Source of the DNA: Phyllobacterium myrsinacearum
Lineage (GTDB): Bacteria; Pseudomonadota; Alphaproteobacteria; Rhizobiales; Rhizobiaceae
DNA: 64,000 nt
Assembly: GCF_014138285.1 (NCBI RefSeq)
Contig: NZ_JACGXN010000007.1
Span: 124,001-188,000 of the forward strand
Direction of reading: 5' to 3'
The translations under genes and the position numbers were made by a program. Of this stretch, positions 61,599 to 64,000 are shown in pieces (within the stretch, counting starts at the first letter, position 1; the number at the start of each line of letters is the position of its first letter). Below the pieces are notes generated by a model. The model had not been told where the DNA came from and searched no databases. It worked only from the letters and a program-made list of their open reading frames with translations.

Positions 61599-62738
61599 TT
61601 GACGGATACGCTGAGCTATCTTTTCGGCACGCACGGTTTGCTTATCGGTACGATTTTACCCTTTCTGATTGTACTAACGGTTGTCGTCTTCGTTCATGAG
61701 ATGGGACACTACCTCGTCGGGCGGTGGTGCGGCATTGGCGTTAAAGCCTTTTCGATCGGCTTCGGTCCGGAACTGTTCGGATTCAATGACCGCAGTGGTA
61801 CGCGCTGGAAGCTATCAGCGATCCCGTTGGGCGGTTATGTCAAATTTGCCGGTGATGAAAGCGTAGCGAGTTCTCCCGTTGCCGCGACAGAAAACATGAG
61901 TGCGGAAGAGCGCGCCGTTGCCTTCCATACCCAACCGGTCTGGAAGCGCGCAGCAACCGTCTTTGCCGGTCCGGCGTTCAATATATTGCTGACCGTTGCG
62001 ATTTTCTCTGTCTTCTTTGCCCTCTACGGCCGGATGGTTGCAGACCCGATGGTCGCCGAGGTTCGTCCCGGCGGACCGGCGGCTGTGGCCGGATTCCAGC
62101 CCGGCGACCGTTTTATCAGCGTGGATGGCGACAAGGTAGAAACATTTGCTGACGTACAGCGCCACGTTTCAGCCCGGGCAGGCGATTCTCTGAAATTCGT
62201 TGTGGAGCGCAACGGGCAGGAAGTGAACCTGACCGCGACCCCGGAACTTGCCGAACAGAAAGATGCCTTGGGCAACACGGTGAAAATTGCTGTCATCGGT
62301 GTCGTGAACAACCAGGAACTCGGCAATTTCCGGCGGATTACCTATAACCCGATCGAATCAGTTGGTCAGGCTGTGCGTGAGAGTGGTTTCATCATTGCCC
62401 GGACAGGCCAGTTCTTCAGCCGCTTCTTTGCAGGGCGTGAGGACAAATGTCAGCTTGGCGGACCGGTCAAAATTGCCACAATGGCAGGGCAGGCAGCCAG
62501 TCAGGGTGTCGATTGGCTGATTCAACTGACCGCCATGCTGTCCATCGGCATCGGTTTGCTTAATCTTTTCCCTTTACCGCCGCTTGATGGTGGGCATTTG
62601 ATCTTTTATGCGGTGGAAGCAGTCATCCGCAGACCGGTAAAACCGGCTGTTCAGGAGATTTTCTTCCGCATGGGGTTCCTTTTGGTGCTCGGATTCATGG
62701 GATTTGTTGTGTTTAACGATCTTTTCGCCTGTCGGTGA
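61599..62738 (+). CDS. rseP: Site-2 protease RseP (M50 zinc metalloprotease)
   Basis: Predicted 379-residue intramembrane protease. The zinc motif HEMGH lies in VVVFVHEMGHYLVGRWCG near 31-48, one PDZ domain spans about 130-210 (VAEVRPGGPAAVAGFQPGDRFISVDG), and the third zinc ligand is in NLFPLPPLDGGHLIFY. It would cut anti-sigma factors or signal peptides in the membrane. The start chosen is TTG at 61599 with GGAGG 5 bases upstream, giving MTDTLSYLFG; ATG at 61569 would add ten residues. Confidence 0.95.
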   Translation: MTDTLSYLFGTHGLLIGTILPFLIVLTVVVFVHEMGHYLVGRWCGIGVKAFSIGFGPELFGFNDRSGTRWKLSAIPLGGYVKFAGDESVASSPVAATENMSAEERAVAFHTQPVWKRAATVFAGPAFNILLTVAIFSVFFALYGRMVADPMVAEVRPGGPAAVAGFQPGDRFISVDGDKVETFADVQRHVSARAGDSLKFVVERNGQEVNLTATPELAEQKDALGNTVKIAVIGVVNNQELGNFRRITYNPIESVGQAVRESGFIIARTGQFFSRFFAGREDKCQLGGPVKIATMAGQAASQGVDWLIQLTAMLSIGIGLLNLFPLPPLDGGHLIFYAVEAVIRRPVKPAVQEIFFRMGFLLVLGFMGFVVFNDLFACR

Positions 62739-62815
62739 TGAAAATTAAACATTAGTGAAAATTATAGGGCTGGGCTGGAAAAGCGTTATGATCTGTTTAC
62801 TATAAGCCGCGAATG

Positions 62816-62835
62816 GCGTGGCATGGATGCCACGC
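62816..62835. other. Perfect hairpin between rseP and bamA
   Basis: GCGTGGCAT (62816-62824) and ATGCCACGC (62827-62835) are complementary with two bases between. The 229-base gap also contains GTAAGT-like AT-rich stretches that could hold a bamA promoter. No T-run follows the hairpin. Confidence 0.45.
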
Positions 62836-62967
62836 TTTGATGTGAAGTAAATAGATTTTAACCGTAAGCCTTGCGTGTATGTAAAAACCGGTTATGACGG
62901 TGTGCGAGTAAGTGCTTAGTCCGGGATCTCGCCCGGGGACAACGAGAAACAAAGGTTTAGTAGGCCT

Positions 62968-64000
62968 ATGGCGGCAAGTTCAAAATTCGTTGGTGCAGCG
63001 TCGGCGCTCGCCATTTCAGCGGCTCTTGTAAGTTCGGGAGCGATCGTTACGACGGTTGCGGGGATTACAGCAGCTCAGGCAGCAACTGTGAGCCGCATTG
63101 AAGTGCGCGGGAATACCCGTGTGGATGCCCAGACGGTTAAGGACAATCTCGGCATCACGCCCGGTAAGCCTTTTTCCAATACTGATATCGACGCAGCCAC
63201 CAAGCGCCTGTTCGCGACGAACCTGTTCGGTGATGTGCGCATCACCCAGTCCGGCAGTACGCTTGTCGTCACTGTGTCCGAGCACCAGGTGGTCAATCAG
63301 GTCATTTTCCAGGGCAACAAGAAGATCAAGGACGCTCAGCTCGCTGATGCCGTGCAGTTGAAGGCGCGTAGCGCGTTCAACCAGCAGACGCTTGATGCTG
63401 ATACCGAGGCTGTCCGCGCGGCTTACCGCAACGTCGGCCGTAGCGATGCTACGGTAAGTTCGCGCCTGATGGATTTGGGTCAGGGTCGCGTCAATGTTGT
63501 CTATGAGATCAATGAAGGCGACCGTACCAAGATCGCCAATATCGTGTTTGTCGGTAACAATGCCTTTGGTGAGCGCCGTCTGCGCGATGTGATTTCGACA
63601 AAGAAGTCTAATCCTTTATCCTGGCTGACACGCAATGACGTGTACAGTGAAGACCGCATGCGCGCCGACGAAGAAGCGCTGCGCCGCTTCTACTATAACC
63701 GCGGTTACGCCGATTTCCGCGTGATATCGTCGACAGCCAATCTTGATGCTGCGACCAACGAGTACACGATCACCGTCACGGTTGAAGAAGGTGACAAGTA
63801 CAAGTTCGGCGGCGTCGAGATCCAGAGCTCCGTCGAGGGTGTCGATACATCCAAGCTCGGTGGACTTGTGCAGACCTCGGAAGGCGACACATACAACGCC
63901 AAGGAAGTCGAAGATTCGATCATCAAGCTGTCGGAGAAGGTTGCCGGCCAAGGTTATGCCTTTGCCAAGGTTGAGCCGCGTGGCGACCGCAACTTCGAAA
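62968..64000 (+). CDS. bamA: Outer membrane protein assembly factor BamA, N-terminal part
   Basis: Reading is open from ATG 62968 to the window end (344 codons), so the gene is cut by the edge. A signal peptide of about 40 residues, ending near AAQAA, is followed by POTRA repeats: the first begins TVSRIEVRGNTRVDAQTVKDNLG, a second QVVNQVIFQGNKKIKDAQLADAV, a third KIANIVFVGNNAFGERRLRDVIS with RFYYNRGYADFRV, and a fourth begins KFGGVEIQSS. The barrel lies beyond the window. The protein inserts outer membrane barrels. Its place after rseP is conserved, and a separate promoter in the 229-base gap is likely. Confidence 0.96.
   Translation, partial: MAASSKFVGAASALAISAALVSSGAIVTTVAGITAAQAATVSRIEVRGNTRVDAQTVKDNLGITPGKPFSNTDIDAATKRLFATNLFGDVRITQSGSTLVVTVSEHQVVNQVIFQGNKKIKDAQLADAVQLKARSAFNQQTLDADTEAVRAAYRNVGRSDATVSSRLMDLGQGRVNVVYEINEGDRTKIANIVFVGNNAFGERRLRDVISTKKSNPLSWLTRNDVYSEDRMRADEEALRRFYYNRGYADFRVISSTANLDAATNEYTITVTVEEGDKYKFGGVEIQSSVEGVDTSKLGGLVQTSEGDTYNAKEVEDSIIKLSEKVAGQGYAFAKVEPRGDRNFE

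Noticed and set aside
62739-62967. Small RNA or tRNA gene between rseP and bamA
   Set aside because: A good hairpin is present, but no cloverleaf, no T-run and no recognisable RNA family.

Overview
The window reads as chromosomal DNA of an alphaproteobacterium of the order Hyphomicrobiales (Rhizobiales), most like the Brucellaceae/Phyllobacteriaceae. The reasons are the core order rpsB-tsf-pyrH-frr-uppS-cdsA-rseP-bamA, an EipB-type envelope protein known from Brucella, the neighbourhood phasin-clpS-clpA, the rhizobial families DUF1489, DUF599 and FemAB-like DUF482, and palindromic intergenic repeats of the rhizobial mosaic type. This placement is inference from remembered families. No tRNA, rRNA, CRISPR array or intact insertion sequence was seen.

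Layout. 0-4.7 kb: TetR regulator (cut by the window edge), dimethylarginine dimethylaminohydrolase and, divergently, a complete polar amino acid ABC importer. 4.9-12.1 kb: a CocE/NonD-type hydrolase followed by a complete peptide-type (Dpp/Opp) ABC importer. 12.3-28.5 kb: a nearly continuous route from gamma-butyrobetaine through carnitine and glycine betaine towards glycine: HSL-type esterase, crotonase, ADP-forming acyl-CoA synthetase, acyl-CoA dehydrogenase, carnitine dehydrogenase and BKACE cleavage enzyme in one leftward operon; then a GATase1-AraC regulator, a thioesterase, a divergent LysR regulator, a Rieske glycine betaine oxygenase and two tandem flavoprotein/GcvT demethylases. 28.6-31.5 kb: ornithine aminotransferase and arginase, with a divergent Lrp regulator. 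31.5-46.6 kb: pabB-pabA, aldehyde dehydrogenase, mgtE, MerR regulator, acyltransferase-like DUF1624 protein, MFS transporter, DUF599 protein, L-serine dehydratase, nucleobase permease, DUF1489 protein and a D,D-carboxypeptidase with SPOR domain. 46.7-56.3 kb: phasin, clpS-clpA, azlCD, PAP2 phosphatase, HIT, FemAB-like protein, glycerophosphodiesterase, RidA and eipB. 56.6-64 kb: the translation/envelope operon, ending inside bamA.

How the genes fit together. Much of the first 31 kb deals with quaternary or methylated nitrogen compounds and arginine: DDAH would make citrulline and dimethylamine, the carnitine and betaine enzymes strip a C4 or C3 chain and then methyl groups, and arginase plus ornithine aminotransferase feed arginine to glutamate semialdehyde. 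L-serine dehydratase could drain glycine-derived serine to pyruvate. The window lacks the reductase partner of the Rieske oxygenase and an obvious quaternary-amine importer.

The most notable non-gene structures are a degenerate RelE-type toxin remnant between eipB and rpsB, a family of about 157-bp elements with inverted ends (three good copies plus one mosaic relative), a second palindromic repeat family (two copies), a phasin promoter whose -35 hexamer lies at the centre of a perfect 15-bp inverted repeat, and several paired operator-like motifs in divergent promoters.
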